From Paenibacillus sp. FSL H7-0326 (lineage in GTDB: Bacteria; Bacillota; Bacilli; Paenibacillales; Paenibacillaceae): 64,000 nucleotides of DNA. The position numbers were made by a program, and so were the translations under genes. Position 1 is the stretch's first letter. Each line of letters begins with the position of its first letter. The stretch spans positions 682,001-746,000 of the forward strand of contig NZ_MPVN01000001.1 in NCBI RefSeq assembly GCF_001955535.1, in the 5' to 3' direction. This document shows, piece after piece, positions 49,602 to 58,297 of this stretch. Below the pieces are notes generated by a model that saw only the letters and a program-made list of their open reading frames with translations, did no database searches and had not been told where the DNA came from.

Positions 49602-51965
49602 TTACTTTGAGTGCTCCAATTCATGCTGATACAGCTGAGGATTAACCTTTGATATAAACGGACTAACTGCACCTATAGAGTAAATGTACAGTAAGTGCAT
49701 CGCACGCGTGCACGCCGTATAGAATAGCTTGCGTTCACTTTCTCTTGAATACGCTTTGGCCGAACCGTCATAAATGATGACTGCATCAAATTCAACGCCC
49801 TTTGCCAGGTATGCCGGAATGACCTGTACTCCTTTTTCGAAACCAAGCGTCGTTTTCTTAATCAGTTTTGGCACTGTGCTGAGCTTGCCGTGAAGACGCT
49901 CATGTACCTTAAGGCTTTGACCTGCAGACTTACAAATAACGGCGATGGACTCGTATCCTTGCGACTGAAGCTCCTCAAGCTTCAATACCATAGCTTCCTC
50001 CATCTCATCTCGCTTCCCGAATTTATATACGTAAGGCTTCTCTCCCTCACGATTGAATGGAACGATGGCCTCTCCGTCAGGAAGCAAGGATTTAGTAAAT
50101 TCTACGATTTCCTTCGTTGAACGATAGCTGCGCGTGAGCCTTATCACTTCCGCCTTGTCCGTGCTGTAGATATCTCTCAGCTCACTTGTCCCACTAAGTA
50201 CGGATGAATGAGCATAGATCGCCTGATTAAAATCTCCTAACGCGGTCATCTTCGCACGGGGGAACATTTGTCTGAAGAAGGCAAGCTGGAATGGTGAATA
50301 ATCCTGAGCTTCATCCACAATAACATGGCGTATATTCGTAAACACACGAAATCCTAATAATGAATCCTTTAGAAATAAGAACGGAGTCGTATCCTCATAT
50401 GCAAGCTCCTGGGCATTTATTTTATCAATAGTAAATTTACATATATCATCCCAAGCAGATGGAAGCCGTGAACGATCAACTCCACAAGCCACCTCTGCTT
50501 CCTTGAATATAGCTTGGTACAGTCCCTTCATATCGACAAATCGCGTTGCTTTCACCCATTTGCGAAGGGGCTTAAGTCGATCGGAGACCACCATTTTGGC
50601 CAATATGTCTCTCTCCACGTCAAAATCATTAAATGTATCCTGCTTGCCTCGCTGCTTCCGCCGTAATCTCTGATAGGCCCGGTGATAATCCTCTGTGCCA
50701 AGCAGCTGGATTTGTTCATCTACCCATGCGGCAGTAAGTTCCCCTTTGCCAAAGGCAGCAAGCTCCTTCAGCATCCATTCTTTGAGAAGCTCAAGCCGGC
50801 TCGCGATTCGAATCCCCTTGTCAAATTCATAAAATTTCTGCGTAATCTGCTGTGTTGAAATGACCTCTCTACCAAGAAAACGAAGCGGCTTGAACATCAT
50901 TCCCGACTGTGCCAGCCGGTCTTTGTAACTCAGAATCAAATCGAGAAATTCAGGCGAGGACTTGAACTGAATGCCTTGAATGCGAGCTTCATAACCAGGA
51001 TCGTCAGATGGCGATAAGACATATTCCAGCTGCACGAAGGGATCCTCAAGCTGATACTCTTTGCCGATTCTTCGTTCCAGATACTCCTGAAAAGTCGTCT
51101 GCAGCATATTCTCTTCGCCAAGCTCAGGCAATACGGTGGATACATAGCTGTTAAACATCGGATTCGGAGAGAACAGAATCATTTGATCCGCCTTCAGAAA
51201 TTCCCGATCTTTATAGAGCAGATAGGCAACACGCTGCAGCGCTGCCGATGTTTTTCCGCTGCCCGCTGCACCTTGAACGATTAACAAACGGCTTGTATCA
51301 TTTCGAATAATCTGGTTCTGCTCTCTCTGAATGGTGGCCACAATACTTTTCATCGAAGCATCAGAGCTTTGACTGAGCACAGCCTGCAATAACTCATCGC
51401 CTATGGTAACCCCAGTATCAAACATGAACTTGATATCCCCATCACGAATGGTAAACTGCCGTTTTAACGTGATCTCTCCTTCGATAATCCCCGATGGTGT
51501 TCGATAGGAAGATGGCCCCGGTGCCCCGTCGTAATACAGATTCGATATCGGAGCACGCCAGTCATAGACAAGAAATTCGTTCTCCTGCTCTGATAAAAAG
51601 GAGGCAATCCCTAAATATATCGGTTCTGCTGTACCGGATCCCTTCTCCACAAAATCTATTCGTCCAAAGTAGGGGCTTCCTTCCAGCTTATTCAGTTTTT
51701 TAAGTGCATTAAATGCGTTCTTGTGGCTTCGTTCCCGCTCAGACAATACTTCGGATTGCTGTCTTAAGTTCGTAGAAGTCTCCCCGACATCATCTGCTTC
51801 ACTAAAGTTAATCGTGACTTCATCCCAAAATTCTTTTCGCATCTCAACCACTTCTCCGCGAACTGAACCTACTTCACTCTCAAGCTTGGTAATTGATTGC
51901 CGAATTTGTTCCGTAACTTCATCTACTCTAGTCTGTTCGAGTAGCCATTCCTTGTCCGTACTCAA
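49602..51965 (-). CDS. helD: HelD-type RNA polymerase-recycling ATPase
   Basis: A 787-residue superfamily 1 helicase-like protein. The first about 90 residues form a charged coiled coil, the arm that enters the RNA polymerase secondary channel in HelD. Walker A is VQGAAGSGKTSAALQRVAYL, Walker B VIVDEAQDYSPFQLAFF, and later motifs are LTRSYRSTKEIVEF, AKGVEFDAVIIYD and YTACTRAMHLLYIY. It releases stalled RNA polymerase from DNA in Firmicutes. The start is TTG at 51963-51965, eight bases after AAGGAG. It is a single gene; no other recombination genes are near. Confidence 0.93.
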   Translation of the reverse strand: MSTDKEWLLEQTRVDEVTEQIRQSITKLESEVGSVRGEVVEMRKEFWDEVTINFSEADDVGETSTNLRQQSEVLSERERSHKNAFNALKKLNKLEGSPYFGRIDFVEKGSGTAEPIYLGIASFLSEQENEFLVYDWRAPISNLYYDGAPGPSSYRTPSGIIEGEITLKRQFTIRDGDIKFMFDTGVTIGDELLQAVLSQSSDASMKSIVATIQREQNQIIRNDTSRLLIVQGAAGSGKTSAALQRVAYLLYKDREFLKADQMILFSPNPMFNSYVSTVLPELGEENMLQTTFQEYLERRIGKEYQLEDPFVQLEYVLSPSDDPGYEARIQGIQFKSSPEFLDLILSYKDRLAQSGMMFKPLRFLGREVISTQQITQKFYEFDKGIRIASRLELLKEWMLKELAAFGKGELTAAWVDEQIQLLGTEDYHRAYQRLRRKQRGKQDTFNDFDVERDILAKMVVSDRLKPLRKWVKATRFVDMKGLYQAIFKEAEVACGVDRSRLPSAWDDICKFTIDKINAQELAYEDTTPFLFLKDSLLGFRVFTNIRHVIVDEAQDYSPFQLAFFRQMFPRAKMTALGDFNQAIYAHSSVLSGTSELRDIYSTDKAEVIRLTRSYRSTKEIVEFTKSLLPDGEAIVPFNREGEKPYVYKFGKRDEMEEAMVLKLEELQSQGYESIAVICKSAGQSLKVHERLHGKLSTVPKLIKKTTLGFEKGVQVIPAYLAKGVEFDAVIIYDGSAKAYSRESERKLFYTACTRAMHLLYIYSIGAVSPFISKVNPQLYQHELEHSK

Positions 51966-52016
51966 GTGATCCGCTCCTTCTTGATCATTTTGGAATTAAA
52001 AATATGAAACAATATA

Positions 52017-52484
52017 TTAGTCCATCCTCAGCTCTTCCACCGTTTTCGTCCATCGTGTAATGACGGAATCTGGATCGATCAACTGCACACGTATACCTGC
52101 TTCAATATGAGCATATTTGGCCTGATCTATCTTTAACGCATGAATATGCGCGCTGAACCTGTCTCTTTCATGTGTGGCAGATATGAATGGAGCAAGAGGC
52201 TTAACAGCCATTTTGAGATAATAGACTTTCCCTCCATACACAATAACGAGTTCAGCTTTGCCGCTGCGAATCATATTGTTAGAAGTCGTCGTACCACACC
52301 ATAATGCCAGCCTTAGTGTATATTCATCCGTTGCTACAATCTCACCGACACTGATCATTGCTGTATGCGGCCAGCCATCCTCCGATACTGTCTGCAGCAT
52401 AAAGGCTTCATTCTGTTTAGATGGAAGGCGTTCTCCATCCAGCAGCTTTAGTAAGGGTTCAGGGATCGCTATATTTTTATTCAT
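52017..52484 (-). CDS. Pyridoxamine 5'-phosphate oxidase-like protein
   Basis: A 155-residue split-barrel flavin-binding-like protein: PSKQNEAFMLQTVSEDGWPH, TLRLALWCGTTTSNNMIRSG and KAELVIVYGGKVYYLKM. It belongs to the broad PNPOx-like group, whose small members bind FMN, F420 or haem; its activity is unknown. It starts behind GGGGGAAAA. It lies between helD and the oxidase gene, all in the same orientation, but a terminator separates it from the oxidase gene. Confidence 0.8.
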   Translation of the reverse strand: MNKNIAIPEPLLKLLDGERLPSKQNEAFMLQTVSEDGWPHTAMISVGEIVATDEYTLRLALWCGTTTSNNMIRSGKAELVIVYGGKVYYLKMAVKPLAPFISATHERDRFSAHIHALKIDQAKYAHIEAGIRVQLIDPDSVITRWTKTVEELRMD

Positions 52485-52567
52485 ATTTTTCCCCCATATT
52501 GCATTCTCAATCTTCCGGTGTTAAGTAAAATATCCTTATGCTCATTATTAAAAAGACCAAACAACAA

Positions 52568-52601
52568 GAACAAACCCGGGCGACTTTCTCAGTAGCCCGG
52601 G
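52568..52601 (-). terminator. Terminator after the oxidase gene
   Basis: CCCGGGC (52575-52581) pairs with GCCCGGG (52595-52601). On the minus strand TTTGTTCTTGTTG follows. Confidence 0.75.
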
Positions 52602-52658
52602 CTGTTCTATTATTGTAGCCAATCATTGGTTATCATGCAAATGAACAGGAATCAGTTA

Positions 52659-53813
52659 TTAGGTTGTTGCTTCATGATCTTGCAGGTGTTGGAATCGGTC
52701 CAATCGAAAAGCGGATAAATTATAACGGATAGAATCACCGTTCACAAGATTGGAGATGAGCTCCCCTACGGCACTGGCAAACTTGAATCCATGTCCAGAG
52801 AACCCGCAGGCCAGAACCACTCCCTTATGGTCAGGGTGATAATCGATAATAAAATCCTCATCCGGCGTGTTCTCATACTTGCATGCTGCCCCCCGAATGA
52901 GCCTCCCATTCGCTTCCGGAATATATTTGTGAAGAGCCTGACGAAGAATCTCTTCATCTTCCCCACCCGACTGAAATGGAAGCAGGGGAGCACTCGGATC
53001 TATATCCGTTCCCCAATCATGACGGCCGATCTTTAATCCAGATCCGTCCTTGCTGGGGAACCCGTAATATAGCCCATTCTCTGTATCTAGTGTAAATCCA
53101 GGGAATTGAGATACATCAAACAGCTCAGGTGCCTCAAACCATCCAATAACCTGTCTTACCGCTGCAACAGGCGGCTTGACCGATTCCGCGGTTTCTGAAG
53201 CCCAGGCTCCCGTCGTAATTACAAGCTGGTCTGCTTCATATTTCTCTGCAGCCGTATGTACAATGTATCCTGAGCCTGAGGATTCCCAGTGAAGGACCTT
53301 GGCACCTGTAACAAGTCTTGCGCCATGCCGCTCAGCAAGTCCTTTATAGGCATGGAGTACAGGCTCCGTCAGCAGATATCCTGCCCTGCGCTCGAGAATA
53401 CCTGAATACCCTTTTGGCAAATGAAAACCCGGCCATCTGTGCTTGATCCCCATCGTGCTGAGGCGTTCTACCGATAGATTAAAGGCAAGTGCATTATTCC
53501 ACTTCTCTTCCGCTAATGGATCATGATCAGGCGATATATTCAGCACCCCTGAAGGAATTAACAACGTACTGCTGCTTTCTCGTTCCAACTGACTCCACAG
53601 TTCGTGGGCTCTTACTGCCATTGCGTTGTATACAAGGTCACCAGTGTATGCATAACGGAACAATCGAGTATCCCCATGATGGCTTCCTTGGGTATGCGGC
53701 GGTTCATAAGCATCGAGCATCAATACGGATTTCCCTGACTTCGCAAGATAGTAGCCGCTGCTCAGACCCATGGTTCCTGCACCAATAATAATGACATCCA
53801 CTTTATTCTTCAC
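52659..53813 (-). CDS. Monomeric sarcosine oxidase / N-methyltryptophan oxidase-like flavoenzyme
   Basis: A 384-residue FAD amine oxidase. The dinucleotide-binding motif is IIIGAGTMGLSSGYYLAKSG at the N-terminus. HHGDTRLFRYAYT matches the active site, and AACKYENTPDEDFIID carries the Cys that covalently binds FAD in monomeric sarcosine oxidases. CGFSGHGFKFASAVGELI is the C-terminal signature. It oxidises an N-methyl amino acid, releasing formaldehyde and hydrogen peroxide. I use GTG at 53811-53813 eight bases after AAGAAGG, rather than the GTG three codons earlier. Confidence 0.9.
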   Translation of the reverse strand: MKNKVDVIIIGAGTMGLSSGYYLAKSGKSVLMLDAYEPPHTQGSHHGDTRLFRYAYTGDLVYNAMAVRAHELWSQLERESSSTLLIPSGVLNISPDHDPLAEEKWNNALAFNLSVERLSTMGIKHRWPGFHLPKGYSGILERRAGYLLTEPVLHAYKGLAERHGARLVTGAKVLHWESSGSGYIVHTAAEKYEADQLVITTGAWASETAESVKPPVAAVRQVIGWFEAPELFDVSQFPGFTLDTENGLYYGFPSKDGSGLKIGRHDWGTDIDPSAPLLPFQSGGEDEEILRQALHKYIPEANGRLIRGAACKYENTPDEDFIIDYHPDHKGVVLACGFSGHGFKFASAVGELISNLVNGDSIRYNLSAFRLDRFQHLQDHEATT

Positions 53814-53947
53814 GGAACACACCTTCTTTATAAGTATTCAGGATGATGATCCAGTACAAAGTCTACTAAATTACCCCGAATTAGATATTGTAATGATCAT
53901 AAACGAATTTACTTCGTCCGCGCAAGTGTACATTTTACACCACATCT

Positions 53948-55012
53948 TTATTTTTTCAGCCATGCTGACAGCCCCTCTGAGCTATCCTTCGTTTCTTCAG
54001 AGTCTAGAATATGGTCAGCCAAGCGGTTTAAACGTTCGAGCTGATAACCGTAATCGTACATTGCTGCAGCAACGATCGACAGCCGAAGCATTCCCTCCCG
54101 CTCAAAATCAATGCCCTCAATCGCAGATTCCATGAACTCCACATTGGTACGCACCAGCTCTTCGCCTTCCTGCTCATTGGGCTTAAGCTTATCTTCAAAT
54201 TTGAGCAGGACATGCTCATGGAATTTGATCAATTTCTCCAAATGCTCATCGAAATATTGATCCGTTCGGTCTGATCGTTCCGCCTGAAAATAGTGTCGAT
54301 CCACCGCATCCAGCACTGCAAAACCTTTTTGAAGACTTGATAGCATCAGCTTGTAGACAACCATCTGCCTTGTTGAACTGAACTTCGCCCGCCTCAGCTT
54401 CTGCTGTTCTTCTTCAAACAGATGATATTTGTCGACAAGGGATTTGATCTGGCCTTCAAGATCATTTTTCTCATCACGAAACACCGATTCTTTAATCTCA
54501 TCCGATATAGAGGTTCTGAGCAGCAAGGACATACGGTCAAAGACACTTCTGATCTGCATTACAAATTGCAGTTTCGGCTTCGGCGGAGATACAGTGACGT
54601 TAATTACCGAAGCAGACACGATACCGATCAATGTCAGAATGAATCTGTCCACTGCATAGTGCCAGTCCCCGGAGGCTTCCATAATAGATACAACCGTGAC
54701 GAGCGTAAGACCGATCGTATCGCCCATTTTTAACTTAAGACAGATACTGATGACCAGTATACATGCCAATCCGACAGCAATGGGTTCATTGGAGAACACC
54801 ATCCCTCCAATCAGCGCAACGATGGCGCCAAGCGTCGTAGATTGCACTTGATCAAGAAAGTATCGCCAGGATCGGTATATAGAGGGCTGCATTGCAAAAA
54901 TAGCTGCAATTGCCGCACCCACAGGCGACTGGGGAATGTTCAGCAGCATGCTTATATATAAAGCTAGAGTAACTGCAATCCCGGTCTTCAACACCCGAGC
55001 GCCGAAAGACAT
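53948..55012 (-). CDS. Aromatic acid exporter (FUSC-type) family protein
   Basis: A 354-residue protein. The N-terminal half has about six hydrophobic helices (MSFGARVLKTGIAVTLALYI, AAIAAIFAMQPSIYRSWRYF, IGLTLVTVVSIME). The C-terminal half is a charged helical cytoplasmic domain (about 150-350). This matches the ArAE_1/YqjA-YgaE-type family related to AaeB exporters. The substrate is not established. The start lies after GGAGGGC. Confidence 0.83.
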   Translation of the reverse strand: MSFGARVLKTGIAVTLALYISMLLNIPQSPVGAAIAAIFAMQPSIYRSWRYFLDQVQSTTLGAIVALIGGMVFSNEPIAVGLACILVISICLKLKMGDTIGLTLVTVVSIMEASGDWHYAVDRFILTLIGIVSASVINVTVSPPKPKLQFVMQIRSVFDRMSLLLRTSISDEIKESVFRDEKNDLEGQIKSLVDKYHLFEEEQQKLRRAKFSSTRQMVVYKLMLSSLQKGFAVLDAVDRHYFQAERSDRTDQYFDEHLEKLIKFHEHVLLKFEDKLKPNEQEGEELVRTNVEFMESAIEGIDFEREGMLRLSIVAAAMYDYGYQLERLNRLADHILDSEETKDSSEGLSAWLKK

Positions 55013-55361
55013 CCCTATAAGCCCTCCTTCTAGGAATCATGATTAGATATTTTTGTATTATTACCCCAAAACCACAAATTACGTAAACCTGTTCTTCTCA
55101 AATGAACGATTTATTGTACCATGACTTTCCTGAACTTTCGAGCACATTTGTAACAAATCAATGACAGCTTCGTTCACTTCGCTTAATAGAGCTATTCGCA
55201 TATTGTAATTAATTACCTTGGTAAATCCCTTCCACCTCGATTGCTTAACTTTTCCAAGCCAAGTAATATGGTTTCACATGGGAACATTTCCAATATTTCT
55301 TTGGGCAGGAGGACTGCTGTTCCTATAGTAAAATACTGTACAGCTTAGAGGGGTTGACAAC
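55013..55361. other. Intergenic region between divergent genes
   Basis: These 349 bases separate the exporter-like gene (minus) and the stalk-domain gene (plus). On the plus strand TTGCTT (55241-55246) and TAATAT (55264-55269), 17 bases apart, form a plausible promoter for the stalk gene with a leader of about 85 bases. No coding frame or RNA motif is recognised in the rest. Confidence 0.5.
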
Positions 55362-56594
55362 ATGTTCAAAAAGAAGCTTGGCCTGCTGACACTCGCTTTC
55401 CTAATGGTATTCTCCATTATGGGTGGAGTCGTATCCGCAGCCGCAGCGACACCAAAAATCAAGGTATACCTGGACGACGAGTTAATGACGTTCCCTGTGA
55501 CACCTGCCATTCAGAAAGGGGTAACGTTTGTTCCCTTCCGAGCATTATTCGAAGCGTTTGATTACTCGGTGAAATGGAACAATGCAGAGAAACGCATTAA
55601 CGCGGACAACGGCGAAGTGAAACTCCAGCTCTACGCCGGTAAGACTACAGCCCATATTGATGGTCAAAGAACCAGCCTTCCTGCCGCACCTTACATAGAG
55701 AAAGGCAGCACGCTGATTCCGCTCCGATTCGTTGCTGAAGCTACAGGCTACACTGTGTCCTGGGATCAAAGCAGCAAAACAATTCATATTTCTACCTCAG
55801 CTGGAGAAGAAGAGAACCAGCAAAAGGTAGATGCCTTCCTTAAACAGTTTGGTACTGCCGAAAGTGAGCGCAATCTTAATAAAGTTAAATCCATGCTCGA
55901 TACGGACTCATACTACTATGATTACTTCGTTGAATATTACGAGGAACTATTTAAGTCACAAGGAAATACAACCTATTCGAATGTCGAGATCGTGAGTGCA
56001 GAGGATGGCGAAATTATTGCCTCAGTCACCCGTACCGAAATTTGGACCGGAGGTCCATTCTTCTTCGACCTCACTCAAGATGAATTGTGGCTGTTCCTGA
56101 CCGAATCGTCAGATGGAAGCTTGAAGCTGAATGATGAAATTCCAGGTTACGCTTATTATCATGCACTGGACTTGATCGGTCAGACACCGGCCGTTCCTCA
56201 AGAGGATCAAACAAGCATCGAAGAAACACTGCAAGCTCAGTATGATGGATACAATAACAAGGATGCAGACCTTGTATTGTCTACCCATGATCAATCCACA
56301 TGGATTTATCGCAGTCTTCAACAATTGTTTAATAGCGGCTATCTGAACGAAGTAGACTATGATCTCTCCGCTTCTTCTATTAACGTTGTTCAGTATAATG
56401 GAAATACTGCTATCGTTCATGCTGAAGAGTCAGATATTGAAGGTGAGCTGACAGGCATGTACTATATGGTGAAAACAGAGGATGGAAGCTGGCTCATCGC
56501 GGACGCGTTCTCTCTTTACCCAGAAGAAGATTACAGTGTAATGTCTCTGATGGACAGCCCGCAGGCTCACAAATCAGATAAAAATCACCGTTAA
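55362..56594 (+). CDS. Secreted protein with copper-amine-oxidase-like stalk domain
   Basis: A 410-residue exported protein. The signal peptide (about 1-28; LGLLTLAFLMVFSIMGGVVS) ends near AAAATP. Residues about 33-145 are the Cu_amine_oxidN1/stalk domain (KVYLDDELMTFPVTPAIQKG, FVPFRALFEAF, STLIPLRFVAEATGY), a cell-surface module abundant in Paenibacillus. Two related NTF2-like segments follow (about 150-275 and 285-400), each starting with a helix like VDAFLKQFGTAESERNLNKV or ETLQAQYDGYNNKDADLVLS. The function is unknown. GAGGGG precedes the ATG. Confidence 0.82.
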   Translation: MFKKKLGLLTLAFLMVFSIMGGVVSAAAATPKIKVYLDDELMTFPVTPAIQKGVTFVPFRALFEAFDYSVKWNNAEKRINADNGEVKLQLYAGKTTAHIDGQRTSLPAAPYIEKGSTLIPLRFVAEATGYTVSWDQSSKTIHISTSAGEEENQQKVDAFLKQFGTAESERNLNKVKSMLDTDSYYYDYFVEYYEELFKSQGNTTYSNVEIVSAEDGEIIASVTRTEIWTGGPFFFDLTQDELWLFLTESSDGSLKLNDEIPGYAYYHALDLIGQTPAVPQEDQTSIEETLQAQYDGYNNKDADLVLSTHDQSTWIYRSLQQLFNSGYLNEVDYDLSASSINVVQYNGNTAIVHAEESDIEGELTGMYYMVKTEDGSWLIADAFSLYPEEDYSVMSLMDSPQAHKSDKNHR

Positions 56595-56619
56595 TCTATA
56601 GCCTGCCTAAGAATACGAA

Positions 56620-56667
56620 AAGAGCCCGGGCTCCTCTGCAAGCACTTGCAGGGGAGCCTGGGCTCTT
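56620..56667. terminator. Long bidirectional terminator
   Basis: A 23-bp stem (56620-56642 with 56645-56667; core AGAGCCC and GGGCTCT) with two wobble or mismatch positions and a 2-base loop lies between convergent genes, followed by CTTATAT on the plus side. Confidence 0.85.
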
Positions 56668-56699
56668 CTTATATATTAGGATTAATAACTTCAGATCGA

Positions 56700-58133
56700 T
56701 TATCCAGAAATATCACTGCTCTTCCTTGGCACTCTTCTCGCCACTCCCGTTTGAAGAGCCGCCTCAATGACCCGCTCACGAATGGATTTAACGACTCGAT
56801 CATTAAAAACACTAGGAATGATATAATACTTCGTCCGTTCCTCATCCGATATTGAGGAAGCAATGGCCGTTGCAGCTGCCAGCTTCATCGCCTCATTAAT
56901 TTCACTGGCTCTGCAGTCCAGTGCGGCACGGAACATTCCAGGGAAGCATAACACATTATTAATCTGGTTTGGATAATCAGATCTCCCTGTAGCCATAACT
57001 GCTACAATATCCTCTACTTCACTCGGCATAATTTCGGGTACCGGATTGGCCATAGCAAATACAATCGGGTCCTTCGCCATCGTCATGATATGCTCTCTTG
57101 TAAGCAGATTCCCTCTGGAGAGGCCAATGAAGATATCCGCATCCTTAATAACCTCATAAAGCGAGCCTGTCTGAAGATTAGGGTTCGTCCGCTCCGCATA
57201 ATCCTGCCAGATCGGATTATCATAGGTTTCTGTTCGCACAAGAGCTCCCTCACGATCAACCCCAATTAAATTCTTGGCTCCAGCAGACAACAAAATGTTG
57301 CTGCAGGCAACCCCAGCGGCTCCAATACCGCATACAACAATCTTCGTGTTCTCGAGCGACTTGCCGACCAGCTTCAGTGCATTAATCAGTCCTGCATACA
57401 ATACGACCGCTGTACCGTGCTGATCATCGTGAAAGACAGGAATATCCAGCTCCTCATTCAGTCTCCGTTCAATCTCAAAGCAGCGTGGAGAAGAAATATC
57501 TTCGAGATTAATACCGCCAAAAGCCGGCGATATCGCTTTGATCGTCCGAATGATCTCTTCGGTGTCCTGTGTTTCCAGGCAGATCGGAAAAGCATCTACA
57601 CCCGCAAGCTGCTTGAACAGCATTGCTTTACCTTCCATGACAGGCATGGCAGCACGCGGGCCAATATTACCGAGACCGAGTACTGCACTTCCATCGGATA
57701 CAACAGCTACCGTATTTCTTTTGATCGTTAATGAATACGCCTTCTGCGGCTCCTCGGCAATCGCATTACATACTCTCGCCACGTCCGGTGTGTATACTCT
57801 CGACAGATCCTCCCGGTTGTTAATCGGGGATTTGGGAGCGATTTCAATTTTGCCCCCCAAATGGAGCAGAAAGGTGCGGTCGGATACGTTGATAATGGAT
57901 ACTCCATTAAGATTTCGGACTGTCTCTACAATCTTCTTGTTATCATCAGCATGAGAAACCGCAACGGTTAAATCTCGAACGGTGATATCCTGATTAGTTG
58001 AAATTACGTCAATGGCAACGATATCTCCTCCAGCCTGCGAGATTGCAGATGCCACTTCACCAAAATTAATGGTCTTGGTCTTCATTTCGAGCCGAATAAT
58101 AATGCTGTTTCCGTCAAGATTGCGCTGTATCAT
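56700..58133 (-). CDS. NAD(P)-dependent malic enzyme with N-terminal ACT domain
   Basis: A 477-residue malic enzyme. Residues about 8-85 are an ACT domain (IIIRLEMKTKTINFGEVASA, VSIINVSDRTFLLHLGGKIE). Then come the malic N-domain (SRVYTPDVARVC with the catalytic Tyr; RAAMPVMEGKAMLFKQL with the catalytic Lys; HDDQHGTAVVLYAGL metal site) and the NAD domain (VCGIGAAGVACSNILLSAGA). It decarboxylates malate to pyruvate. The ACT domain, as in B. subtilis YtsJ/MleA relatives, suggests regulation by a small ligand. It starts behind GGGAGGGA. Confidence 0.93.
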   Translation of the reverse strand: MIQRNLDGNSIIIRLEMKTKTINFGEVASAISQAGGDIVAIDVISTNQDITVRDLTVAVSHADDNKKIVETVRNLNGVSIINVSDRTFLLHLGGKIEIAPKSPINNREDLSRVYTPDVARVCNAIAEEPQKAYSLTIKRNTVAVVSDGSAVLGLGNIGPRAAMPVMEGKAMLFKQLAGVDAFPICLETQDTEEIIRTIKAISPAFGGINLEDISSPRCFEIERRLNEELDIPVFHDDQHGTAVVLYAGLINALKLVGKSLENTKIVVCGIGAAGVACSNILLSAGAKNLIGVDREGALVRTETYDNPIWQDYAERTNPNLQTGSLYEVIKDADIFIGLSRGNLLTREHIMTMAKDPIVFAMANPVPEIMPSEVEDIVAVMATGRSDYPNQINNVLCFPGMFRAALDCRASEINEAMKLAAATAIASSISDEERTKYYIIPSVFNDRVVKSIRERVIEAALQTGVARRVPRKSSDISG

Positions 58134-58217
58134 GCGAGTCCCTCCCGTGAGATGTAGTCAAGGCATTCATCAACTGTGACTTCGAGACACAGCCTTGATA
58201 TTCCTGCTATCCTTACA

Positions 58218-58280
58218 TAAAAAAGGCTCTCCTTCGACAGCAGCTTACATGATAAAGTAAGTGCTGTTCGCTAGAGAGCC
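58218..58280 (-). terminator. Long-stem terminator after the second GH42 gene
   Basis: GGCTCTC at one end pairs with GAGAGCC at the other, with further pairing CAGCA/TGCTG and TTAC/GTAA inside. On the minus strand TTTTTTATG follows. Confidence 0.85.
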
Positions 58281-58297
58281 GTAATGCCCTTTTCTTT

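Noticed and set aside
51966..52016. Rifamycin-associated element before helD
   Set aside because: The short spacer has no GC-rich 19-bp inverted repeat of the kind described for rifamycin-responsive genes.
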